Source: CAYJEO01 sp964369355
GTDB taxonomy: Bacteria; Bacillota_I; Bacilli_A; RF39; UBA660
Reading direction: 5' to 3'
NCBI GenBank assembly: GCA_964369355.1
Contig: CAYJEO010000047.1
Span: forward strand, 1 to 5,019
Length of the DNA: 5,019 nt
The notes under the pieces are model-generated. The model saw nothing but the letters and a program-made list of their open reading frames with translations, was not told where the DNA came from and made no database searches. Shown piece by piece: positions 1-5,019 of this stretch. Positions within the stretch are counted from its first letter, which is position 1; each line of letters starts with the position of its first letter. A program made the translations under genes and the position numbers.

Positions 1-786
1 GATGGTGGATTTATTGGAAATGATAATCTAATTTCTCATTGTTTAAAAAAATATTTTATATCAAAAGCTAGTTATTGGTTAAGTAGTAGTGAAGGAACAG
101 ATGATTATTTAATTCATTACGGAGCTAATAAAAAAAATGTCTTAAGATATCCTTTTTCATCTCTAAAAGATAGTGACATTTTAGAAAAAATTGTTTCATC
201 TGAAGACAAAAAAGAACTTAAAAAGAAATGTAATATATCAGATAAAAGAGTATTTTTATCAGTAGGATCTTTTATTGAGCGTAAAGGATTTGACATTGTC
301 TTAAAAGCTATTATTGATAATAAAATAAATGATAGTAATTTTATCTTTATCGGTGGTGGAGAAAAAAAAGATGACTACTTAAAAAGTATAAAAGAAAATA
401 ATTTAAATAATATAACAATTATAGATTTTTTAAGTAAAAAGGAATTATATGAGTATTATAAAATGGCAGATGTATTTTTAATACCTAGTCGTGAAGATAT
501 ATGGGGACTTGTAGTAAATGAAGCAATGGCACATGGGCTTCCTGTTATTTCTTCAAATAACACTTTAGCATCATTAACGATGATTGATAGTAAATTTATA
601 TACGAAGTTGAAGATTCAAACAAACTAGCTTCTATAATTAAAAAATTCAATAAAATGGACAATGATAAACTTCAAAGTATTGGTAAAAAAAATTTAGAAG
701 TGGCAAGGAACTACACTATTGAAAGTATGGTAAAAGTTCACAATGAAATATTTGATAAAATTATATCAGATAGCATGGTTAAATAA
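1..786 (+). CDS. GT4-family glycosyltransferase, 5'-truncated (C-terminal 261 residues)
   Basis: The frame is open from base 1 to the TAA at 784-786, so this is the C-terminal part of a gene that begins upstream; GT4 enzymes of this type usually have about 360-390 residues, so roughly 100-130 are missing. The visible part starts at the end of the acceptor-binding domain (DGGFIGND at residues 1-8). It continues through the whole nucleotide-sugar-binding Rossmann domain: SVGSFIERKGFD at 87-98, where R94 and K95 are in place to bind the donor diphosphate, the IGGG turn at 117-120, and PSREDIWGLVVNEAMAHGLP at 162-181. The last is the EX7E-type signature, read here as D166-x7-E174 with a second acid at E165. 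There is no signal peptide or membrane segment in the visible part. It should transfer a sugar from a nucleotide donor to a lipid-linked glycan at the inner membrane face; donor and acceptor cannot be told. A hairpin terminator follows directly. The family call is firm, the specificity unknown. Confidence 0.9.
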   Translation, partial: DGGFIGNDNLISHCLKKYFISKASYWLSSSEGTDDYLIHYGANKKNVLRYPFSSLKDSDILEKIVSSEDKKELKKKCNISDKRVFLSVGSFIERKGFDIVLKAIIDNKINDSNFIFIGGGEKKDDYLKSIKENNLNNITIIDFLSKKELYEYYKMADVFLIPSREDIWGLVVNEAMAHGLPVISSNNTLASLTMIDSKFIYEVEDSNKLASIIKKFNKMDNDKLQSIGKKNLEVARNYTIESMVKVHNEIFDKIISDSMVK

Positions 787-788
787 GT

Positions 789-816
789 AAAACAATTGTT
801 TTCAATTGTTTTTTTT
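789..816 (+). terminator. Rho-independent terminator after the first glycosyltransferase gene
   Basis: Bases 789-798 (AAAACAATTG) and 803-812 (CAATTGTTTT) are perfect reverse complements, giving a 10-bp stem with a TTTT loop, and the run of T continues to 816. It begins two bases after the stop codon at 784-786. The stem has only two G-C pairs, so it is weak by usual standards, but this is common in a genome this AT-rich. The A-rich left arm means it could also work to some degree on the other strand. Confidence 0.7.
793..812. repeat. Perfect tandem 10-bp repeat CAATTGTTTT x2
   Basis: Bases 793-802 and 803-812 are identical. Each copy starts with the palindrome CAATTG, so two palindromic half-boxes lie exactly 10 bp apart, one turn of the DNA helix. 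The repeat is the same sequence that forms the terminator hairpin and it overlaps the -35 region proposed for the next gene. It may be only a by-product of the hairpin, or it may be a protein-binding site; the sequence alone cannot decide. Confidence 0.6.
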
Positions 817-824
817 GTTATAAT
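796..824 (+). promoter_or_regulatory. Candidate sigma-70 type promoter for the DUF1972 gene
   Basis: TATAAT at 819-824 matches the -10 consensus exactly and is preceded by TG at 816-817 with one base between, making an extended -10. TTGTTT at 796-801 sits 17 bp upstream as a 3-of-6 -35 match. The expected start of transcription is near base 831, only about 10 bases before the ATG at 841, which would cut into the Shine-Dalgarno site at 829-835. That conflict, together with the high chance rate of TATAAT in AT-rich DNA, lowers confidence. Confidence 0.4.
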
Positions 825-828
825 TAAT

Positions 829-835
829 AAGGTGA
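829..835 (+). promoter_or_regulatory. Shine-Dalgarno site deciding the start at 841
   Basis: AAGGTGA lies five bases before the ATG at 841. This supports 841 over the in-frame TTG at 796, which is inside the terminator stem, has no ribosome binding site and would add 15 residues that precede the family's normal N-terminal beta strand. Confidence 0.8.
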
Positions 836-840
836 ATGAT

Positions 841-1983
841 ATGAAAAACATTTTTATAATAGGTAGTCATGGATATAAAAAAAATTATGGGGGATGGGAA
901 ACATTCGTTAAAAATTTTTGTACATACTACAACAAAGAAAAAGCAAATATATATGTTACAGAAGTAACACATGTTAAAAAAGAAATATATAAATTAGATG
1001 ATATATTTTGTCTTCCTGTTAAAACTAAAAAAATAGGAAGTGCAACGATGATGATTTATTCTATTAAATCATTATATGATGTGTTTAAATATATTAAAAA
1101 AAATAAATTAAAAAACTCTATTATTTATATTTTAGGATTAAGACAAGGTATATTTTTAAAATTATTAAATAAAAAATTTAAGAAAAACAATATTAAAGTA
1201 TTCATAAATCCAGATGGTTTAGAATGGAAAAGAAGTAAATGGAGTAAACCAATAAAAAAATACTTCTTATATTGTGAGAAAGTAATGACTAAATACTGCG
1301 ATGGAATAATTTGTGATTCAAAAGGGATTAAAACATACTTTGAAAAACAATATCCTAAAAACAAAGTAAATAAACATTTTATTGCATATGGTACCAAAAC
1401 ATTTGATTTTAATAATATTAATGAAGAAGATATTTTAAGTAAATATAATCTAAAAAAAGATAATTATTGTTTAGTAGTAGGAAGATGTGTACCTGAAAAT
1501 AATTTTGAATTAATAATAAATGAATTTATGAAATCAAATATAAAAAAAGAACTAGTAATTATATCAAATATTACAGGATCTCCTTATTATGATGTTATAA
1601 AAGAAAAAACTAATTGTGATAGTGATTCAAGAGTTAGAATATTACCTGGTATATACAATGAAGAACATTTAAGTACAATAAGAAAAAATGCCTATTTATA
1701 TTTACATGGACATTCAGTAGGTGGAACAAATCCTTCTTTATTAGAAGCTTTAAGTTTAACTGATTTAAATATCTTATACAATGTTAATTTTAATAAACAG
1801 GTAGGACTTGATACATGTTTGTACTTCAATGAAAAAAATAATAACTTAAAAAAAGTTTTAGAAGATAAAAATTTAAAGAAATATAAAAAACTATTAGGTC
1901 CTCTTGCTAAACAAAGAATAAAAGAAGAATATACTTGGGAATATATAATAGATAAATATGAAAGATTATTTGGTGAACAATGA
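841..1983 (+). CDS. DUF1972/GT4 glycosyltransferase, probable rhamnosyltransferase (Cps2T/WchF/GacB-like)
   Basis: This complete 380-residue protein matches the DUF1972-type rhamnosyltransferases in length and layout. The N-terminal DUF1972 domain opens with a beta strand and glycine loop (IFIIGSHG at 4-11) and the signature YGGWETF at 16-22; a second signature, NPDGLEWKRSKW, lies at 123-134. The C-terminal GT4 donor domain has VVGRCVPENN at 212-221 and HGHSVGGTNPSLLEAL at 289-304. Known relatives (streptococcal Cps2T/WchF and GacB/RgpA) transfer L-rhamnose from dTDP-rhamnose to the first sugar on undecaprenyl diphosphate, so an early step in a rhamnose-containing polymer is likely. No signal peptide is present, and the enzyme should act on the cytoplasmic side. 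Its stop overlaps the next start (ATGA, 1980-1983). S292 stands where I recall a Glu in the streptococcal proteins. No dTDP-rhamnose genes are in the window to confirm the donor. Family call strong, rhamnose specificity moderate. Confidence 0.87.
   Translation: MKNIFIIGSHGYKKNYGGWETFVKNFCTYYNKEKANIYVTEVTHVKKEIYKLDDIFCLPVKTKKIGSATMMIYSIKSLYDVFKYIKKNKLKNSIIYILGLRQGIFLKLLNKKFKKNNIKVFINPDGLEWKRSKWSKPIKKYFLYCEKVMTKYCDGIICDSKGIKTYFEKQYPKNKVNKHFIAYGTKTFDFNNINEEDILSKYNLKKDNYCLVVGRCVPENNFELIINEFMKSNIKKELVIISNITGSPYYDVIKEKTNCDSDSRVRILPGIYNEEHLSTIRKNAYLYLHGHSVGGTNPSLLEALSLTDLNILYNVNFNKQVGLDTCLYFNEKNNNLKKVLEDKNLKKYKKLLGPLAKQRIKEEYTWEYIIDKYERLFGEQ
1972..1983 (+). promoter_or_regulatory. Internal Shine-Dalgarno site and ATGA stop-start overlap
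   Basis: GGTGA at 1972-1976 lies inside the last codons of the DUF1972 gene, three bases before the ATG at 1980. The ATG shares bases with the TGA stop at 1981-1983. This geometry is typical of translational coupling, so ribosomes ending the first gene can restart on the second, keeping the two proteins in a fixed ratio. It also fixes the start of the GT2 gene. Confidence 0.8.
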
Positions 1984-3779
1984 AAAAGATAAAAGCACGA
2001 TTTGAAAAAATAATATATTTAACTAAAAAAGCTATATATTTTGCTTGGCATAGACACAAGTTTTTAATACCACCTAAGGCTATGAAGCAATATATGAAGT
2101 CATTCATTAGAGTTTTAAAAAGAAATAACTCTATGGCTAATTTAGTAGTAAATATGGGAGCATATCATAAATGGATTGAAGAAAACGAAGTAGATATAGA
2201 AATTAAAAAATTTAAATATAATCCATTAATTTCTATAATAATTCCTACTTATAATGTATCTGAGACATTATTAAGTGAATGTTTAGATTCTATATTAAGT
2301 CAAAGTTATAAAAATTTTGAAATATGTATAGCCGACGATAATTCACCTTCAGAAGAAACAAAAAAAACTTTAAAAAAATATGCTAAAAAGCATAAAAATA
2401 TAAAAGTAGAATATAGAAAAGAAAATGGAATGATTTCTGTTGCTTCTAATACAGCATTAAAACTAGCAACTGGTGAATTTGTAATGTTAATCGATAATGA
2501 TGATACTATTAATAAAAATGCACTGTATTATTTTGTTGAAGCATTAAATGAAAACAAAAAATTAGATTTTATATATTCAGATGAAGATAAATTAGATTTT
2601 AACGGTAAAAGATGTGAACCACACTTTAAACCAGATTATTCACCTGATACTATAATGGCAGTAAATTATATATGTCATTTAACTATGATTAGAAAATCAT
2701 TAGTTGATAGTGTAGGAGGATTTAGAAAAGAATTTGATGGTTCTCAAGACTGGGATTTATTTTTAAGAGTATTAGAAAAAACTAATAATATCTATCATAT
2801 AGAAAAAATACTATATCACTGGAGAATGTCAGCAACTTCAACAGCTGGATATTTAGGTAATAAAGACTATACAAATGATGCTTCTATTAAAGTATTAGAA
2901 GATGCATTAAAAAGAAGAAAATTAAAAGGAAAAGTATATCATAATCCTTATGTTAGTACTTATTTAATTGATTATGAAAATAATAATCCGTTAGTTTCTA
3001 TAATAATACCTACAAGAAATTATGGTAAAGTATTAAAAGTATGTGTTGATTCTATATATGAAAAAAGTACATATAAAAACTTTGAAATAATCATAGTAGA
3101 TAATGGTAGTGATGAAGAATATACTATTAATTTATTAAAAGAATATAAAAAAAATAAAAACTTTAAAGTAGTTAGAGTAGACGAAGAATTCAATTACTCT
3201 AGATTAAACAATAAAGGTGTAGAAAAAGCTAAGGGTGAATATTTATTACTTTTAAATAATGATACAGAAGTAATAGATGAAGATTTTATAGATAAAATGC
3301 TAGGTTATGCTCAATTAGAACACTCAGGAGCAGTAGGAATTAAATTACTATACCCAGATAACAAAGTACAACATGCTGGTGTTGTATTAGGCTATGGTGG
3401 ACTTGCAGGGCATATATTTGTTACAGAAGATGGTAAAGATACTGGTTTAATGGGAAGACTAGTAATGCCATATAACTATAGTGTAGTAACAGCAGCTTGT
3501 TTAATGGTAAAAAAAGATAAATATTTACAAGTAAAAGGATTTGATGAAAATCTAAAAGTAGCTTTAAATGATGTTGATTTCAATCTTAATTTATTAAAAG
3601 AAGGATACTTTAATGTATGCTTATCACATGTTACTATGTATCATCATGAATCTAAATCAAGAGGATATGAAGTTACAAAAGAAAAACAAGAACGTTTCAA
3701 AAAAGAACAAGAATACTTAGAAAATAAGCATAAAGATATTTTAAATAAAGATAAGTACTTTAGTAAAAACAATATTTAA
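1980..3779 (+). CDS. Tandem two-domain GT2 glycosyltransferase (RfbC-like)
   Basis: This 599-residue protein has a basic, helical N-terminal stretch (about 1-75, rich in Lys, Arg and aromatics, possibly membrane-touching) followed by two GT-A fold GT2 domains. Domain 1 spans about 81-290: NPLISIIIPTYN at 81-92, the metal-binding DxD-type IDNDD at 171-175, and SQDWDL at 255-260 with D257 as the likely catalytic-base region. Domain 2 spans about 336-565: NPLVSIIIPTRN at 336-347, LNNDTEV at 425-431 as the DxD equivalent, NDVDF at 530-534, and HHESKSRG at 555-562. The tandem layout matches RfbC-like O-antigen or capsule enzymes, in which each domain may add one sugar; donors are unknown. There are no clear transmembrane helices, so it should act at the inner face of the membrane. 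It is coupled to the preceding probable rhamnosyltransferase, suggesting consecutive steps on the same glycan. Both active sites look intact. Confidence 0.9.
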   Translation: MKKIKARFEKIIYLTKKAIYFAWHRHKFLIPPKAMKQYMKSFIRVLKRNNSMANLVVNMGAYHKWIEENEVDIEIKKFKYNPLISIIIPTYNVSETLLSECLDSILSQSYKNFEICIADDNSPSEETKKTLKKYAKKHKNIKVEYRKENGMISVASNTALKLATGEFVMLIDNDDTINKNALYYFVEALNENKKLDFIYSDEDKLDFNGKRCEPHFKPDYSPDTIMAVNYICHLTMIRKSLVDSVGGFRKEFDGSQDWDLFLRVLEKTNNIYHIEKILYHWRMSATSTAGYLGNKDYTNDASIKVLEDALKRRKLKGKVYHNPYVSTYLIDYENNNPLVSIIIPTRNYGKVLKVCVDSIYEKSTYKNFEIIIVDNGSDEEYTINLLKEYKKNKNFKVVRVDEEFNYSRLNNKGVEKAKGEYLLLLNNDTEVIDEDFIDKMLGYAQLEHSGAVGIKLLYPDNKVQHAGVVLGYGGLAGHIFVTEDGKDTGLMGRLVMPYNYSVVTAACLMVKKDKYLQVKGFDENLKVALNDVDFNLNLLKEGYFNVCLSHVTMYHHESKSRGYEVTKEKQERFKKEQEYLENKHKDILNKDKYFSKNNI

Positions 3780-3792
3780 TTATTGTTTTTTT
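3765..3792 (+). terminator. Rho-independent terminator overlapping the end of the GT2 gene
   Basis: Bases 3765-3774 (AAAAACAATA) and 3781-3790 (TATTGTTTTT) are perfect reverse complements around the 6-base loop TTTAAT, and the T-run covers 3786-3792. The left arm codes for the last residues of the protein and the TAA stop at 3777-3779 lies in the loop. As with the first hairpin, the stem is AT-rich, with a single G-C pair here. Confidence 0.6.
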
Positions 3793-3793
3793 A

Positions 3794-3822
3794 TTGTTTA
3801 ATATTTAATTTTATGTTAATCT
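3794..3822 (+). promoter_or_regulatory. Weak candidate promoter for the last glycosyltransferase gene
   Basis: TTGTTT at 3794-3799 is followed after 17 bp by TAATCT at 3817-3822, with TG at 3814-3815 in the extended -10 position. The -10 match is poor (3 of 6). TTTAAT at 3804-3809 is a better -10 (5 of 6), but its nearest TTGTTT (3783-3788) is only 15 bp away. The arrangement resembles that before the DUF1972 gene. The AT-rich context makes chance matches likely. Confidence 0.25.
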
Positions 3823-3828
3823 TTTAAT

Positions 3829-3835
3829 AGAGGTG
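3829..3835 (+). promoter_or_regulatory. Shine-Dalgarno site for the last glycosyltransferase gene
   Basis: AGAGGTG ends five bases before the ATG at 3841, a good match and spacing. It supports that start, which also gives the family's usual N-terminus (MKVVQIN). Confidence 0.8.
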
Positions 3836-3840
3836 TATAT

Positions 3841-5019
3841 ATGAAAGTAGTACAAATAAATGTAGTAAAAACTGGTAGTACAGGTAGAATAATGACTTAT
3901 ATAGATAAAGAATTAAAAAACAAAAATATTGAGGCACATGTATTTTACGGTAGAGGAAAAAAAAGTATTGATGGAATTAAAACAACATCAAATTTATCTT
4001 TTTTCATACATGCTAGTATGGCAACAATTTTTGACTTACAAGGACACTTATCATATTTTAGTACAAGAAAATTAGTCAAACAAATCCAAAATATTAATCC
4101 TGATGTAATTCATTTACATAATATACATGGTTATTATTTAAATTATAAATTATTATTTAAGTATTTAAATAATGAATATAAAGGAAAAATAGTATGGACA
4201 TTACATGATTGTTTAGCGTTTACAGGAACTTGTTCGCACTTTACTTATGTTGAATGTAATAAATGGCAAACTAAGTGTCATACTTGCCCTCAAAAAAGTC
4301 AATATCCTAAATCAATTTTCTTAGATAGATCTAAAAAAGAACATAAATTAAAAAAAGAAATATATGGAATTAATAAAGATATATTATTTACTGTTCCTTC
4401 AAATTGGTTAAAGCAATTAGTTAATTTATCTTTCTTAAAAAATAATAAAACAGCCGTAATTAATAATTTTATAGACTTTAATGTTTTTAAATATCAAACT
4501 GACGATAATTTGTATCAAAAGTATAATATCGATAAAACAAAAAAAATATATTTAGGTGTTGCGAATGTGTGGGAAGATCGTAAAGGGTTAAAAATCTTTT
4601 ATGAAATGTCTGAACAATTAAAAAAAGATGAGCAAATTGTTTTAGTAGGCCTTACTGATAAACAAATAAAAAAATTACCTAAAGGTATTATTGGTATTAG
4701 AAGAACATCTGATGCAAAAGAATTAGCTTGCCTATATTCTATGTCAACAGTATTTGTAAATCCTTCTGTTGAAGAAACTTTTTCATTAGTTACACTAGAA
4801 TCATTAGGATGTAAAACTCCAGTAGTTGTTTTAGATACTAGCGCAGTTAAAGAATTGGTTTTAAATGAAGAGTGCGGTTATATATCAAAAAATAATGCAA
4901 AAGATATTTTAAAACTAACTAGAACTATTAAACACAGAGTAAGTGATGAGACAGTAAATAAATTAATAGATAAATATAATTATAAAAAAATAATAACTGA
5001 ATATATTAATTTATATAAA
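3841..5019 (+). CDS. GT4-family glycosyltransferase with cysteine cluster (WcaC-like), open at the window end
   Basis: The frame is open for 393 codons from the ATG to the last base with no stop, so the 3' end is missing; relatives have about 390-410 residues, so little is lost. The N-terminal acceptor domain has MKVVQIN at 1-7, GSTGRI at 12-17, and HLHNIHGYY at 91-99. It also has a family-typical segment from TLHDC at 120-124 to CPQKSQYPKS at 149-158, with cysteines at 124, 131, 139, 146 and 149. The C-terminal donor domain has LGVANVWEDRKGL at 238-250, where R247 and K248 should bind the donor diphosphate, VLVGLT at 267-272, and NPSVEETFSLVTLES at 307-321, with a canonical EX7E pair at E312 and E320. 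Relatives act in colanic-acid-like and capsule clusters, adding one sugar to a lipid-linked oligosaccharide in the cytoplasm. Donor and acceptor are unknown. It follows a terminator, so it may be a separate transcript. Confidence 0.9.
   Translation, partial: MKVVQINVVKTGSTGRIMTYIDKELKNKNIEAHVFYGRGKKSIDGIKTTSNLSFFIHASMATIFDLQGHLSYFSTRKLVKQIQNINPDVIHLHNIHGYYLNYKLLFKYLNNEYKGKIVWTLHDCLAFTGTCSHFTYVECNKWQTKCHTCPQKSQYPKSIFLDRSKKEHKLKKEIYGINKDILFTVPSNWLKQLVNLSFLKNNKTAVINNFIDFNVFKYQTDDNLYQKYNIDKTKKIYLGVANVWEDRKGLKIFYEMSEQLKKDEQIVLVGLTDKQIKKLPKGIIGIRRTSDAKELACLYSMSTVFVNPSVEETFSLVTLESLGCKTPVVVLDTSAVKELVLNEECGYISKNNAKDILKLTRTIKHRVSDETVNKLIDKYNYKKIITEYINLYK

Noticed and set aside
456..662. Minus-strand open frame inside the first glycosyltransferase gene
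   Set aside because: It lies antisense to the conserved EX7E-type region, has no recognisable motif, and is explained by the AT-rich coding strand.
796..840. TTG at 796 as the start of the DUF1972 gene
   Set aside because: It lies in the terminator stem, has no Shine-Dalgarno site and adds residues foreign to the family; the ATG at 841 has AAGGTGA at correct spacing.
787..840. Riboswitch, small RNA or small gene in the gaps at 787-840 and 3780-3840
   Set aside because: The gaps are only 54 and 61 bases and are filled by the hairpins, promoter-like boxes and ribosome binding sites; no larger fold or open frame is visible.
877..884. A8 run near the start of the DUF1972 gene as a phase-variation switch
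   Set aside because: Runs of 7-8 A occur throughout these Lys-rich genes (for example 130-137 and 362-369), so this one is not special.
1125..1397. Minus-strand open frame inside the DUF1972 gene
   Set aside because: It is antisense to the conserved NPDGLEWKR region; its Phe/Leu/Ile-rich translation is what Lys/Asn-rich coding DNA gives when reversed.
1981..1992. TGA read as Trp (code 4), which would extend the DUF1972 protein to a TAA at 1990
   Set aside because: All 14 Trp codons in the four genes are TGG and no other in-frame TGA occurs, so TGA is best read as stop.
1907..2107. Minus-strand open frame across the DUF1972/GT2 junction
   Set aside because: It is antisense to two well-supported genes, and its hydrophobic appearance comes from reversed Lys codons; no ribosome binding site or family match was seen.

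Overview
This is a very AT-rich window (roughly a quarter G+C by eye) with four consecutive plus-strand genes. All four encode cytoplasmic glycosyltransferases of the kind found in bacterial surface-polysaccharide (capsule, exopolysaccharide or wall rhamnan) clusters. Strong AGG/GGTG-type Shine-Dalgarno sites, heavy use of TTA/ATA/GTA/AGA codons and a DUF1972-type rhamnosyltransferase point to a low-GC Bacillota or a relative of it (Bacilli, Erysipelotrichia or Mollicutes-like gut lineages). I cannot name the organism. All 14 Trp codons I find in the four genes are TGG and no frame contains an internal TGA, so standard bacterial code 11 fits.

Layout: (1) bases 1-786 are the C-terminal two thirds of a GT4 glycosyltransferase whose start lies before the window. 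(2) A 54-base gap holds a perfect 10-bp hairpin with a T-run, a consensus extended -10 box and a Shine-Dalgarno site. (3) Bases 841-1983 encode a complete DUF1972/GT4 probable rhamnosyltransferase. (4) Bases 1980-3779 encode a tandem two-domain GT2 glycosyltransferase, joined to the previous gene by an ATGA overlap. (5) A second hairpin terminator, whose loop contains the stop codon of the GT2 gene, leads into a 61-base gap with a weak promoter candidate and a clear Shine-Dalgarno site. (6) Bases 3841-5019 encode a fourth glycosyltransferase, a GT4 enzyme with a conserved cysteine cluster, still open at the window's last base.

How they may work together (inference): such enzymes add sugars one at a time to an undecaprenyl-diphosphate-linked oligosaccharide on the cytoplasmic face of the membrane. 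The rhamnosyltransferase probably acts early, and the tandem GT2 protein could add two residues. No flippase, polymerase, priming transferase or nucleotide-sugar gene lies in the window, so the polymer cannot be deduced. Transcription appears split into at least three units by the two hairpins, with only the middle pair tightly coupled. I see no mobile element, CRISPR array, RNA gene or defence system, and nothing that looks like an undescribed system. The most notable details are the compact terminator/promoter gaps and a few residue-level features of the enzymes.
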